64,000 nt of DNA. Origin: Pararheinheimera marina (GTDB lineage Bacteria > Pseudomonadota > Gammaproteobacteria > Enterobacterales > Alteromonadaceae). The notes under the pieces were generated by a model that ran no database searches, was not told the origin of the DNA, and worked only from the letters and a program-made list of their open reading frames with translations. The stretch lies in assembly GCF_042654345.1 (NCBI RefSeq), contig NZ_JBHSGB010000005.1, forward strand, positions 1 to 64,000, read 5' to 3'. Position numbers and translations under genes: made by a program. Positions 50,180-59,381 of this stretch are shown piece by piece; position 1 is the first letter of the stretch; each line of letters opens with the position of its first letter.

Positions 50180-51845
50180 TTCACTACTCCGCTTTCCGGC
50201 ACTGCTATGGCTAAAAAAAGAAGCGGCACCTTGTCACAGCTGGCATCCGCTGTTGTTCTCTGTGGTGGCGGCCAGTGCCATGACCTTAATGTTCAACGAG
50301 GCTTTTTTTCAGGCATTGCAACACCATATTCCGGGCCAGTTTGGCTTACAACTCAGTTTGCTGGCGCTGGTATTTTTACTGAACCTGTTGCTGGTGCTGT
50401 TGTTTGGTCAGGGGCGGGCACTGAAACCTGTGGTGCTCATGCTGTTTTTTGCCGGTGCGGCTGCGTCCTACTTTCAGCATAGTTTTGGCGTGGTGTTGGA
50501 TAAAGATATGTTGCAAAACGCACTGGAAACCGACAGTGCGGAAGCTCGCGGCCTGCTGAGTCTGGATTTAATCTGGCATCTGGCTCAGTGGATGGCTTTC
50601 CCTGTACTGCTCTGTGTGGTTGCCCGTATTCAGGGGCAGAGCTGGCGGCAACGCCTGCTGCATTCGGCTGCTGCCACTGCGGTTGTGTTACTGAGTGTTG
50701 CTGCACTGGGGGCTGCGCAGTTCAGTGAACTGGCACCATTTTTCCGCAATTACCGCGATGTGAAGCATCTGGCGTTGCCGGTCAGTCCGGTGATCGCGGC
50801 AAGTTCACTGGCCGCAAAACAGTTAAAGGCGGCAGTGCCGCAGCAGTTTGAAGTATTGGCGCGAGACGCCAGCCGCCCAGCAGCCGTGGCCGGGCAAAAA
50901 CCAAAGCTGCTGGTGTTGGTACTGGGTGAAACTGCGCGGGCCGATCATTTCAAGCTCAATGGTTATGAGCGTGACACCACGCCGCTACTAGACCAGTTGC
51001 CGGTTTATAGCTTTGCATCCGTGTCTTCCTGCGGCACAGCTACTGCGCATTCAGTGCCTTGTATGTTTTCAGTGCAAAACCGTGACAACTACGACGAAAC
51101 CGTGGCGAAAAACAGCAGTAATGTGCTGGATATTCTGGCAGCGACCGGCGTGGATGCCTACTGGCTGGACAATAACTCAGGCTGTAAGGGCGTGTGTGAC
51201 CGGCTGCCTTCCGAGTTTCTGTTTGAGCAACCCGACCCACGCTGTACGGGCGGCCAATGCCTGGACTCGGTGCTGCTGGATGCGCTAAAGCAGCAACTGT
51301 CCGTTGCACAGACGAATACAGCGGTAGACCGTATTATTGTGCTGCATCAACTGGGCAGCCATGGCCCGGAATATTTCCGCCGCAGCGCTGCCGCCGACAA
51401 GCACTTTTTACCTGAATGCACCGACAAACAAATTCAGCTCTGTGCCCCTGAGCAGATTATCAATGCCTATGACAACAGCATAGTGGCGACCGACCAGTTG
51501 CTGGCGTCGGTGATTGCCGAACTGGGTCAGCAGACGGGCTACGACAGCGCGATGTTGTATCTGTCCGACCATGGCGAATCATTGGGCGAAAACGGCGTTT
51601 ATCTGCACGGCTTGCCGTATTGGATGGCGCCAGAGGCGCAAACCCATATTCCGATGATCTGGTGGATGTCTGCCGACGAAGCAGATACGGAGCTGTTGGA
51701 TAAAGACTGCCTGAAGCAGCAACAGCAGCAACCACTCAGCCAGGACTACTTATTTCACACCTTGTTAGGCTTTTTTAACGTCAGTACGTCCTTGTATCAA
51801 TCCAGGCTCGATTTTCTGGCACCTTGCCGCAGAGGTGATCTATGA
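50172..51845 (+). CDS. eptA: EptA-type phosphoethanolamine-lipid A transferase (backbone copy)
   Basis: A 557-residue enzyme with five N-terminal helices and the periplasmic catalytic domain: GETARADHFKLNGY, SSCGTATAHSVPCMFS (Thr nucleophile), LGSHGPEYFRR and SDHGESLGENGVYLHG, with the paired Cys stretches SGCKGVCD and CTGGQC. It is the resident paralogue of the island gene at 13629-15329. It is translationally coupled to the PAP2 gene and overlaps the following Omp85-like gene by four bases. Control by the PmrA-type box at 49392 is predicted. It would make lipid A less negatively charged. Confidence 0.92.
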   Translation: MSDSLLRFPALLWLKKEAAPCHSWHPLLFSVVAASAMTLMFNEAFFQALQHHIPGQFGLQLSLLALVFLLNLLLVLLFGQGRALKPVVLMLFFAGAAASYFQHSFGVVLDKDMLQNALETDSAEARGLLSLDLIWHLAQWMAFPVLLCVVARIQGQSWRQRLLHSAAATAVVLLSVAALGAAQFSELAPFFRNYRDVKHLALPVSPVIAASSLAAKQLKAAVPQQFEVLARDASRPAAVAGQKPKLLVLVLGETARADHFKLNGYERDTTPLLDQLPVYSFASVSSCGTATAHSVPCMFSVQNRDNYDETVAKNSSNVLDILAATGVDAYWLDNNSGCKGVCDRLPSEFLFEQPDPRCTGGQCLDSVLLDALKQQLSVAQTNTAVDRIIVLHQLGSHGPEYFRRSAAADKHFLPECTDKQIQLCAPEQIINAYDNSIVATDQLLASVIAELGQQTGYDSAMLYLSDHGESLGENGVYLHGLPYWMAPEAQTHIPMIWWMSADEADTELLDKDCLKQQQQQPLSQDYLFHTLLGFFNVSTSLYQSRLDFLAPCRRGDL

Positions 51846-53542
51846 GAATAGGGGTAGTCAGTTGTCTGTGTTTGCCCTTCGCTGCAATGGCAGCGCAACA
51901 GGAAGTTGACCTGACTGAAATGTGCCGCTTGGTCCGGCAAAAGCCAAATCCACAGATCCAGCATCAGCAAGTGCCCGCATCGGAAGATGAGCAGCCGACC
52001 ATTCGGATTAAAAGGCTGCAAATTAATAACCACCCGATTTTTGATGAGACTGCAGAGGACTCATTCTGGATACACGAGTTTGCCAACTGGATGCATATCG
52101 AAACCAAAGTGTCGGCTATCCGCCGCGAGTTGCCCTTTTAAGAAGGGGATACGATTAAAGCCAGCGATTTAGCCGAAGCCGAGCGCCTGCTGCGTGACAA
52201 GTCCTATATCAATGACGCCAAAGTGCAGCGGGTTGGCGACTGTGATCAGGACGTCGAAGTGCAGGTGGATAGCTGGGATAACTGGAGCCTGTTGCCTGCA
52301 GTCGGCTTTGGTCGCAGCAGTGGCCACAATAAATATTCCTTTGGTTTTAAAGAAGATAACCTGCTGGGTTATGGTGTCCGGACGTCATTAAAGTACCAGT
52401 CTGATTACTTGCGCTCAGGTTACGAGTTAAAAGTTGAAGCGCCGTTGCAGCTGTTGTCGGATGCCAGCCCGGACCACAGCTATCTGTTGTTGGAACTGAC
52501 CGACAATGATGACGGCAACACCTACCATATTGCACTCGACAAACCCTTTTATCTGGATGACAGCCTGTGGATGGCCCACACCGAGTGGCTGGATGACAGC
52601 AAGCTGGAACAGGTGTATCACAACGGCGAGCTGGAGCGTAGCTTCTTCAGTCAGCATCAGCTGGCAGAACTGTCGGGAGGCTATTTATGGCGTTTTGTCG
52701 ACAACACCAGCTGGCGTGTATTGGCGGGGGTAACGCGGGAAGACTGGCAATTTGACATGCCCCAAGGGCTGGACCCGCAGGCGGCACCCGCTGACAGACG
52801 CCGCAATTTCATCTGGACTGGGCTCGAGTACAAAGAGTTTGCTTATCAGGTGCTGCAGGACCTGTATTTTATCGGCCGGCCAGAAGACATTAATCTGGGC
52901 TGGCGCGCCCAGCTGAAGCTTGGAGTGCTGACCGGTGACAGTGGCAGCAGGGTGTTAGCGGAGCTGTCCAAAGGCTGGGCCTGGCATCAGCATGTCACCC
53001 TGACACAGAATAAACTGGATTGGATAGCAGGCGTCAGCGATGGTGATTTTCATCAGTGGTCATTTCAGGTTGAAGATTACTGGCGCCTTGGTCAGAACTG
53101 GACCTGGATGAATAAGGCTGACCTGATTTCCCGCAACCGTAATTACGCCGAACAACCGCTGGAACTTGGCGGCGAAACCGGTTTAAGGGGCTACCCTGTA
53201 CAATTTCAACATGGCCTGAACAGCGCAGTAGTGAGCTCTGAACTGCGCTGGTACCCACGTTGGAGCTGGCGTCAGATACTGGATTTTGGCTTTGTTGGTT
53301 TTGTCGACTACGGCCGGGCCTGGGGCGGCCGGGTGGCGTCAGGCCCGCTCGACAGCAACGCCGATTTACAGTCGGCCAATATCAGTGACCAGTGGCTTGG
53401 CAGCATAGGGGCAGGGCTGCGAATTTTCTCCAGCAAGTCGAGTAACCACCATGTGGTACACCTGGATTTATCCACTCCAATCAGTTCGGTGCCCGGAGTG
53501 GATCCCTGGGAAGTGCAGCTGATGGTGTCAGACCGATTCTAA
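51842..53542 (+). pseudogene. Omp85/POTRA-type outer-membrane protein, interrupted by in-frame TAA
   Basis: One reading frame of 567 codons is broken only by a TAA at 52139-52141 (codon 100). Before it are a signal peptide (MRIGVVSCLCLPFAAMA) and the first half of a POTRA-like domain ending IRRELPF. Directly after it the frame continues EGDTIKASDLAEAERLLRD and YINDAKVQ, i.e. the second half of the POTRA motif (family text is LLF-K-EGD). An outer-membrane barrel then runs to the C-terminal Phe with GGETGLRGYPVQF, the Omp85-type loop. No good start codon follows the stop. Changing a Lys codon AAA to TAA explains it. Upstream of the stop only a truncated exported peptide would be made. It is coupled to eptA. 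Confidence 0.8.
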
Positions 53543-53665
53543 TCTGAGCGACGCTGACGGCTTTTGCTTGTTCTGCAGTGTTCAGCCCTAGCGTCGTGCA
53601 TTTCTGCTGTTATAATGCGGCCCATCTATCGCTTGGTTATTACCGCATTCACAAGGACTTTTTCT

Positions 53666-55327
53666 ATGGCGGACGTTGAACATCGCCCCAGCAATTTTAT
53701 TCGTCAAATCATTGATGCAGACCTGGCTTCTGGCAAGCACAGCGCAGTGCAAACCCGTTTTCCGCCTGAGCCAAACGGTTACCTGCATATTGGTCATGCC
53801 AAATCTATTTGCCTGAACTTCGGCATTGCAGTCGACTATCAAGGCAAATGCAATCTGCGCTTTGACGATACCAACCCAGAAAAAGAAGACATCGATTACG
53901 TCAATTCCATTCAGCAGGATGTGCAGTGGCTCGGCTATAAATGGGATGGCGCTGTGCGTTATTCCTCAGACTACTTCGATACGCTGTACAGCTATGCGGT
54001 AGAGCTGATTAATAAAGGTCTGGCTTATGTCTGCTTCCTGAACGCTGAAGAGATGCGTGAGTACCGTGGCAATTTGACTCAACCAGGCCGGCATAGCCCG
54101 TACCGTGACACCAGCCCGGCAGAAAACCTGGCGTTATTTGAAAAAATGCGTGACGGTGGCTTTCAGGAAGGCGTCTGCTCGCTGCGCGCCAAAATTGATA
54201 TGGCATCGCCTTTTATGTGTATGCGCGATCCGGTGATTTACCGGGTGAAATTTGCCCATCACCACCAGACCGGCGATAAGTGGTGCATTTACCCGATGTA
54301 CGACTTTACTCACTGCATTTCGGATGCGCTGGAAGGCATTACCCATTCGTTATGTACGCTGGAGTTCCAGGACAACCGCCGTCTGTACGACTGGATTTTG
54401 GACAACATCACCATTGCATGTCACCCGCAACAAATCGAGTTTTCGCGTCTGAACCTGGAATACCAGGTGATGAGTAAGCGTAAGTTACTGTTTTTAGTGG
54501 AAGGTGGACATGTGTCTGGCTGGGACGATCCACGTATGCCAACCATTGCCGGTTTACGCCGTCGTGGTTACACGCCTGCATCACTGCGTGAGTTTGCCAA
54601 ACGCATTGGTGTGACCAAACAAGACAACACCATTGAAATCAGTGCACTGGAATCCTGTATCCGTGAAGATCTGGACGCCAATGCACCGCGGGCTATGGCG
54701 GTGATCAACCCGCTGAAAGTGACCATCAGCAACTACCCGGCTGACCAGCTGGAGTGGTTAGAGCTGCACAATCACCCGAAAGAAGAAAGCATGGGCAGCC
54801 GTAAAGTGCCGTTTGGCAAAACCCTTTATATAGACCGGGCTGATTTCCGTGAAGAAGCCAACAAAAAATACAAACGTCTGGTCAGCGGCGGTGAAGTGCG
54901 TTTACGCGGTGCTTATGTGATGCGTGCTGACGAAGTGATCAAAGACGCTGACGGCAACATTGTCGAGCTGATTTGCTCGTACGATCCGGATACCTTGGGC
55001 GTGAACCCGGCCGACGGCCGTAAAGTACGGGGCGTGATCCACTGGGTGGAAGCGACTCAGGCATTGCCAGCTGAATTCCGCGTGTACGACCGCTTGTTCA
55101 GCGTCGCGAACCCAGCCGCGGAGGATGACTTCTTAAGTGTGATCAACCCGAACTCTCTGGTCGTAAAACAAGGTCTGGTGGAGCCGTCGCTGAAAGAGGC
55201 CAAAGCCGAACTGGCTTACCAGTTTGAGCGTGAAGGTTATTACTGTGCCGACAATAAAGACCACAGCGCCGATAAACTGGTGTTTAACCGCACTGTAGCG
55301 CTGCGCGACGGTTTTATCGAAGACTAA
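53666..55327 (+). CDS. glnS: Glutaminyl-tRNA synthetase
   Basis: A 553-residue class I aminoacyl-tRNA synthetase. The HIGH motif is in PPEPNGYLHIGHAKS (about 35-49), the KMSKS equivalent is VMSKRKLL (about 269-276), and the C-terminal anticodon-binding beta-barrels follow. The length matches E. coli GlnRS (554). It charges tRNA-Gln with glutamine. The ATG at 53666 follows AAGGA; longer readings upstream have no homology. It is an essential backbone gene, followed by a strong terminator. Confidence 0.96.
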   Translation: MADVEHRPSNFIRQIIDADLASGKHSAVQTRFPPEPNGYLHIGHAKSICLNFGIAVDYQGKCNLRFDDTNPEKEDIDYVNSIQQDVQWLGYKWDGAVRYSSDYFDTLYSYAVELINKGLAYVCFLNAEEMREYRGNLTQPGRHSPYRDTSPAENLALFEKMRDGGFQEGVCSLRAKIDMASPFMCMRDPVIYRVKFAHHHQTGDKWCIYPMYDFTHCISDALEGITHSLCTLEFQDNRRLYDWILDNITIACHPQQIEFSRLNLEYQVMSKRKLLFLVEGGHVSGWDDPRMPTIAGLRRRGYTPASLREFAKRIGVTKQDNTIEISALESCIREDLDANAPRAMAVINPLKVTISNYPADQLEWLELHNHPKEESMGSRKVPFGKTLYIDRADFREEANKKYKRLVSGGEVRLRGAYVMRADEVIKDADGNIVELICSYDPDTLGVNPADGRKVRGVIHWVEATQALPAEFRVYDRLFSVANPAAEDDFLSVINPNSLVVKQGLVEPSLKEAKAELAYQFEREGYYCADNKDHSADKLVFNRTVALRDGFIED

Positions 55328-55349
55328 GCCATAACGCAGATCACGAATA

Positions 55350-55383
55350 AACCGGAGCAGGGCGACTTGCTCCGGTTTTTTTT
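55350..55383 (+). terminator. Rho-independent terminator after glnS
   Basis: The 10-base stem AACCGGAGCA/TGCTCCGGTT with an 8-base loop runs into a tract of eight T. Confidence 0.9.
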
Positions 55384-55437
55384 ATTCCCACAGCTCTAAC
55401 ACAGCATGTAGACTGAATAGATTAGTTTTGTTCAGCT

Positions 55438-56340
55438 ATGGTGCTTATGTTTAAAGTCGTGGTTGCATTGATGCTGTGGAGTGCCCCGTTGTTTGCGGCT
55501 GAGCCTTTGGTACTGCGTTACCCGCAGCTGGCCGAAGTGTCCGATCAGCGTTCTGAATACCCACTGGCGTTATTGCGGCTGGCACTCGACAAAATGGCCA
55601 TCAAAGCCGAGCTGCAACCAACCAGTCAGACCTTATCCAAAAGCCGGGCCATTGCTTTGTTGCAACAAGAGCGTGAAGTCGACATTGTCTGGACCATGAC
55701 CTCAAAAGAAAAAGAAGCCAGCTTATTGCCCGTTCGTATTCCGTTAATGAAAGGCTTGGGCGCCTATCGGGCATTGCTGATCCGCCAGGGCAACCAAGAG
55801 TTGTTTAGCGAAGAGTTGCCGGTAAAACGCTTTAAGCAGCGTATTCTGGCGCAGGGCCATGACTGGGTAGACACCCAAATTCTGCGCCAGCATAGATTCA
55901 GCGTGCAGGCGGCCTCCGATTACCCCACCTTGTTTCAGATGCTGGACAAAGGCCGGGTGGACGCCGTACCGCGTGCCGTCACTGAAATCATCCCTGAATT
56001 AAGCCGCTACCAGCAACAAGGCGCCGCATTGGAGGTGGAGCAGCACTGGTTGTTGCATTACCCTGGGGCTGTGTACTTTTTTGTCGCGCCATCACAAGCC
56101 ACCCTGGCGGCACTGATTGAACAAGGCCTGGAGAAAGCCATCGCCGATGGCAGTTTCGATTTGTTGTTTGTGCAGCATTTTGCTGAGGACATTCAGCAGC
56201 TCAAACTCAATGAGCGGCATTTGCTGGAACTGGAAAACCCGCTGCTGCCTGCGGCGACACCGCTTGAACGCAAAGAGCTCTGGTACAAACTTGAGCCAAA
56301 GCGGTACACTGAGCTGAACTTGGATCCGATACAGAAATAA
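55438..56340 (+). CDS. Periplasmic solute-binding-like protein
   Basis: A 300-residue protein with a signal peptide (to about residue 21, LFAAEP) and a type-2 periplasmic binding fold: LVLRYPQLAEVSDQRSEYPL, then ALLQQEREVDIVWTMTSKEKE, and DYPTLFQMLDKGRVDAVPRAVTEI, the typical hinge/ligand region of amino-acid-type binding proteins. No permease or ATPase gene is adjacent. Stand-alone members can be sensors or enzymes such as transglycosylase relatives. The next gene is an amino-acid exporter, but a functional link is speculative. Confidence 0.75.
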   Translation: MVLMFKVVVALMLWSAPLFAAEPLVLRYPQLAEVSDQRSEYPLALLRLALDKMAIKAELQPTSQTLSKSRAIALLQQEREVDIVWTMTSKEKEASLLPVRIPLMKGLGAYRALLIRQGNQELFSEELPVKRFKQRILAQGHDWVDTQILRQHRFSVQAASDYPTLFQMLDKGRVDAVPRAVTEIIPELSRYQQQGAALEVEQHWLLHYPGAVYFFVAPSQATLAALIEQGLEKAIADGSFDLLFVQHFAEDIQQLKLNERHLLELENPLLPAATPLERKELWYKLEPKRYTELNLDPIQK

Positions 56341-56345
56341 ACCCG

Positions 56346-56960
56346 ATGGATGTATTTCAGGCCGTACTGTTTTTTGCCTTCTCCGCCACTATTACCCCTG
56401 GCCCCAACAATATTATGATTTTATCGTCTGGCCTGAACTACGGCATTCGCGCCAGCATGCCGCATTTATTTGGCATCTGCCTTGGCTTTCCGCTGATGGT
56501 GCTGCTGGTGGGTTTAGGTTTTGGTCTGGTGTTTGAACAATGGCCAGCGCTGCATTTTTACATCAAATTAGCTGGTGTGCTGTACCTGCTGTATCTGGCC
56601 TGGAAAATTGGCAGTGCCAGCCCGACCCGAATTGAAAGCGGGCATGCCAAACCCTTTGGCTTTTGGCAGGCGGCGGCATTTCAGTGGATCAATGGCAAAG
56701 CCTGGATTATGGCTTCAGGTGCTGTTGCGGCCTTTATCTCCCTGCAAAGCCTGCACCCCTTTGGCGATTTATTACAAATTTGCGCTGCCTTTTTGTTGGT
56801 GGCTTTTCCTTGCGTCGGGGTCTGGCTTGGCTTTGGTGCCTGGCTGAAACAGTATTTAAATCAGCCACTGTACCGGCGTCTGTTTAATCTGCTGATGGCG
56901 CTGTTGCTTGTTGGGTCGGTGTTCCCTGTGATCCAGGAACTGTTACAAGAGGTGCAATGA
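56346..56960 (+). CDS. LysE/RhtB-family exporter, EamB-like
   Basis: A 204-residue protein with six predicted helices, the family start FFAFSATITPGPNNIMILSSG and the FQWINGKAWIMASGAVAAF block (about 117-135). The TPGPNN motif and GIRASMPHLFGI resemble the cysteine/O-acetylserine exporter EamB. Substrate inference is limited. It shares a four-base overlap with the rhodanese gene, an interesting match with a possible sulfur-amino-acid role. Confidence 0.82.
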   Translation: MDVFQAVLFFAFSATITPGPNNIMILSSGLNYGIRASMPHLFGICLGFPLMVLLVGLGFGLVFEQWPALHFYIKLAGVLYLLYLAWKIGSASPTRIESGHAKPFGFWQAAAFQWINGKAWIMASGAVAAFISLQSLHPFGDLLQICAAFLLVAFPCVGVWLGFGAWLKQYLNQPLYRRLFNLLMALLLVGSVFPVIQELLQEVQ

Positions 56961-57295
56961 TGAAAGCGATAATTTGCGCGTTACTGCTGTGGTGGGCCGG
57001 TTCAGCTTTGGCTGCAGAGGTGGTCTGGCTGGATGTTCGTTCTGTTCAAGAGTTTCAGGCCGGTCATCTGGACGGTGCCTTGAACCTGCCGCATGATCAG
57101 ATTGAAAAAATCACCACACTGATCGCGGATAAAACAACTCCGGTGAAGTTGTACTGCCGCAGTGGCCGTCGCTCCGCCTTAGCCCTGGAGGCGATGAAAA
57201 AGCTGGGTTATACCCAACTGGAAAATGCTGGCGGCTATCAGCAGCTCAAAGCTCAGCATCAACTGGGCTTGCAGGACAAACCGGATGGAGTTTGA
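56957..57295 (+). CDS. Exported rhodanese-like protein (PspE-type)
   Basis: A 112-residue single-domain rhodanese with a signal peptide (to about residue 21, SALAAE). LDVRSVQEFQAGHLDGALNLP, then the active-site loop LYCRSGRRSALA with the catalytic Cys at about residue 68. PspE-type periplasmic rhodaneses transfer sulfane sulfur to cyanide or thiols in vitro. It overlaps the EamB-like exporter gene and the following uncharacterised gene, so the three are co-translated. Confidence 0.88.
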   Translation: MMKAIICALLLWWAGSALAAEVVWLDVRSVQEFQAGHLDGALNLPHDQIEKITTLIADKTTPVKLYCRSGRRSALALEAMKKLGYTQLENAGGYQQLKAQHQLGLQDKPDGV

Positions 57296-57815
57296 CGCGA
57301 ACAGGCCAATTCGTAATGGCAATGACGAGAAGCTGGCACTGGAGCATCAGGCGGCCCGTTATTTTATGCGGGCCTATCAGCGCCGCTTTGCGGTCAAAAT
57401 GCAGCATATCTGGCATAACGAGCCGGCCAAACCTGATGTGTCCTGTTATTTAGGCGGGCAAAAACTCGATCTTGAAATCGCCCATTTGTACGGCAGCGAA
57501 GCCGAAGCTATGCAGTTCCTTGGCCGGCCTTTATCGGCAACTACCCTGCATGAACTTGTAGTATTGCAGCAGACCGAAGTGGCAGATCGTCTGTTAACAG
57601 CACTACGCAGGCTGATTCGTAGCAAAGCCAATAAAAGTTATGACAGCCGCCGGGTCTGGCTGGTGATCCGCAATACGCATCCGCAGTGGCAGGCAGACGA
57701 GCTAACATTTTGCCCGGCCAAAGTGGCAGTGCCGGCAGGGCACCCCTTTGAACAAATCTGGTTATTGCCGGATTTAACCGCTGAATCCGGCTTAGTACGC
57801 TTATGGCCACAATAA
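57285..57815 (+). CDS. Hypothetical cytoplasmic protein
   Basis: A 176-residue protein from the ATG at 57285 (MEFDANRPIRNGNDEKLALE), which overlaps the rhodanese stop by 11 bases. Notable text includes HQAARYFMRAYQRRFAVKMQ and PDVSCYLGGQKLDLEIAHLYGSEAEAM, with a D-x-E pair that recalls restriction-like folds, and SRRVWLVIRNTHPQW. A nuclease-like fold is a guess from this spacing only. No family is recognised with confidence. Confidence 0.55.
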   Translation: MEFDANRPIRNGNDEKLALEHQAARYFMRAYQRRFAVKMQHIWHNEPAKPDVSCYLGGQKLDLEIAHLYGSEAEAMQFLGRPLSATTLHELVVLQQTEVADRLLTALRRLIRSKANKSYDSRRVWLVIRNTHPQWQADELTFCPAKVAVPAGHPFEQIWLLPDLTAESGLVRLWPQ

Positions 57816-58186
57816 ATCAGCTGCAACGTATTCATCGTTTTGCGCTTTGGCTGCAGCCCTGGCGTTCGTTATTGCTGCTGTTTGCGCTCTGCGGCCCGCT
57901 GGCGTTGGTGCTGCTGTTGATGCAGCCTTACAACGCTGCGCAGGAGTTATGGCTGCAGGTTTGTGTCGCATTGGAAGTCACGTTGTTATTTTTGTTGTTC
58001 AGTCATTTTTTAATGCGGCAGTTACCTGTCTGGACTGCGGTGTCCGGTACCTGGCCCCGTTTTAAGCAATGGTGCCACCAAAGCTGGTACCGCGCTTTGG
58101 CGTTGCTGTGGTGGTTAATGTTACTGATTTGCCTGTATTTGCTGGCCAAAACGGCAAAAAGCATACTGGCGTTTTATTTAAGTTAA
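57803..58186 (+). CDS. Hypothetical inner-membrane protein, three TM segments
   Basis: A 127-residue protein with helices at about 20-41, 50-72 and 97-120, and a basic loop between the second and third (RFKQWCHQSWYR). The ATG lies 13 bases inside the preceding gene. It is located directly before earP. I see no motif that gives a role. Confidence 0.6.
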   Translation: MATINQLQRIHRFALWLQPWRSLLLLFALCGPLALVLLLMQPYNAAQELWLQVCVALEVTLLFLLFSHFLMRQLPVWTAVSGTWPRFKQWCHQSWYRALALLWWLMLLICLYLLAKTAKSILAFYLS

Positions 58187-58199
58187 ACCAGAGGTTGAA

Positions 58200-59360
58200 T
58201 TGTCTTTACGTTGTGATTTATTTTGCGCCGTCGTTGATAACTTTGGCGACATCGGAATTTGCTGGCGTTTGTCCCGCCAGTTGGTGACAGAACACCAGTG
58301 GCAGCTCTGCCTGTGGGTGGACGATTTAGTCAGTTTTCAGAAAATTTGCCCCGACGTAGACACCGGATTGACCGATCAGCAGGTGGCTGGCGTTCGTATC
58401 CGGCTCTGGAGTAGCCCTTTACCGCCATTGTCTGAAGCAGACAGGCCTGATTTATTGCTGGACGCGCTGGCCTGTGCAGCGCCACAAAGCTATTTGCAGT
58501 GGCTGACCCAAGCGGCCATCAAACCGTTATGGCTGAACCTGGAGTATTTATCCGCGGAAGATTGGGTGGCGGATTGCCACGGCTTGCCGTCCCTGCATCC
58601 GCAGATTGCGCTGAAAAAGTATTTTTTCTTCCCAGGTTTTACTGACAAAACCGGTGGACTTATTCGTGAACAGCACAAAGTAACGCAATTGGCTGCGCTG
58701 ACGGCAGACCCGGATGCGCAGCAGCAGTTTTGGCAACGGATAGGCGTCGCGGATGCGATGCAGTACCAACGTAAAATCTCGCTGTTTGCCTATTCGCAGC
58801 CGAACATTCAGCACTGGCTTGCGCAACTGGCGCAAGGGCCGCAGTCGCATTTGCTGTTGGTGCCTGAAGGAGTGCTGGCCCGTGAGCTACAGGCGTACTA
58901 CCCACAACTGGCAGAAGGGCGGATGGACCTGGGGCAGTTATCGCTGCGCATTTTACCTTTTGTGCCGCAGCCGGATTACGATTTGCTGCTGGCCTGTTGC
59001 GACATCAATTTTGTCCGTGGTGAAGATTCCATTATCCGGGCGCACTGGGCCGGCAAACCTTTTGTCTGGCAAATTTACCGCCAGCCGGAAAACGCCCACC
59101 AGGAAAAACTGCAGGCTTTTTTACAGAAGTTTTTAGTCGGTGCTGCACCGGCCACAGAGCAGGCGATCCGTGGCTTGTATCAGGCCTGGGAGCTGGAGCA
59201 GGACATCAGCTTGGCGTGGACAGACTACATGCAACAACTTGAACAGATTCAGTTGCATAGCCTTAACTGGCAGCAGTTTTTAACACGCCAGCAAGATCTT
59301 GCCAGCAACCTCGTGCGTTTTGTGGAAAATCAACTTATAATACCGCGCAATTTTTCCTAA
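58200..59360 (+). CDS. earP: EarP protein-arginine rhamnosyltransferase
   Basis: A 386-residue GT-B glycosyltransferase with the characteristic N-terminus LRCDLFCAVVDNFGDIGICWRL. The Asp in the NFGDIG block is the proposed catalytic base, and EDSIIRAHWAGKPFVWQIY near the C-terminus binds dTDP-rhamnose. EarP adds rhamnose to Arg32 of elongation factor P, which is encoded 21 bases downstream. It starts with TTG (58200) after an AGAGG site. Adjacent earP-efp is the classical order. Confidence 0.95.
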   Translation: MSLRCDLFCAVVDNFGDIGICWRLSRQLVTEHQWQLCLWVDDLVSFQKICPDVDTGLTDQQVAGVRIRLWSSPLPPLSEADRPDLLLDALACAAPQSYLQWLTQAAIKPLWLNLEYLSAEDWVADCHGLPSLHPQIALKKYFFFPGFTDKTGGLIREQHKVTQLAALTADPDAQQQFWQRIGVADAMQYQRKISLFAYSQPNIQHWLAQLAQGPQSHLLLVPEGVLARELQAYYPQLAEGRMDLGQLSLRILPFVPQPDYDLLLACCDINFVRGEDSIIRAHWAGKPFVWQIYRQPENAHQEKLQAFLQKFLVGAAPATEQAIRGLYQAWELEQDISLAWTDYMQQLEQIQLHSLNWQQFLTRQQDLASNLVRFVENQLIIPRNFS

Positions 59361-59381
59361 CAAGAAGATGTTTCAATTATG

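Noticed and set aside
52223..53542. Independent 439-codon outer-membrane protein gene starting with GTG at 52223
   Set aside because: The GTG has no ribosome binding site and lies in the middle of a POTRA motif whose beginning is in frame upstream; it is the rear part of one gene split by a TAA.
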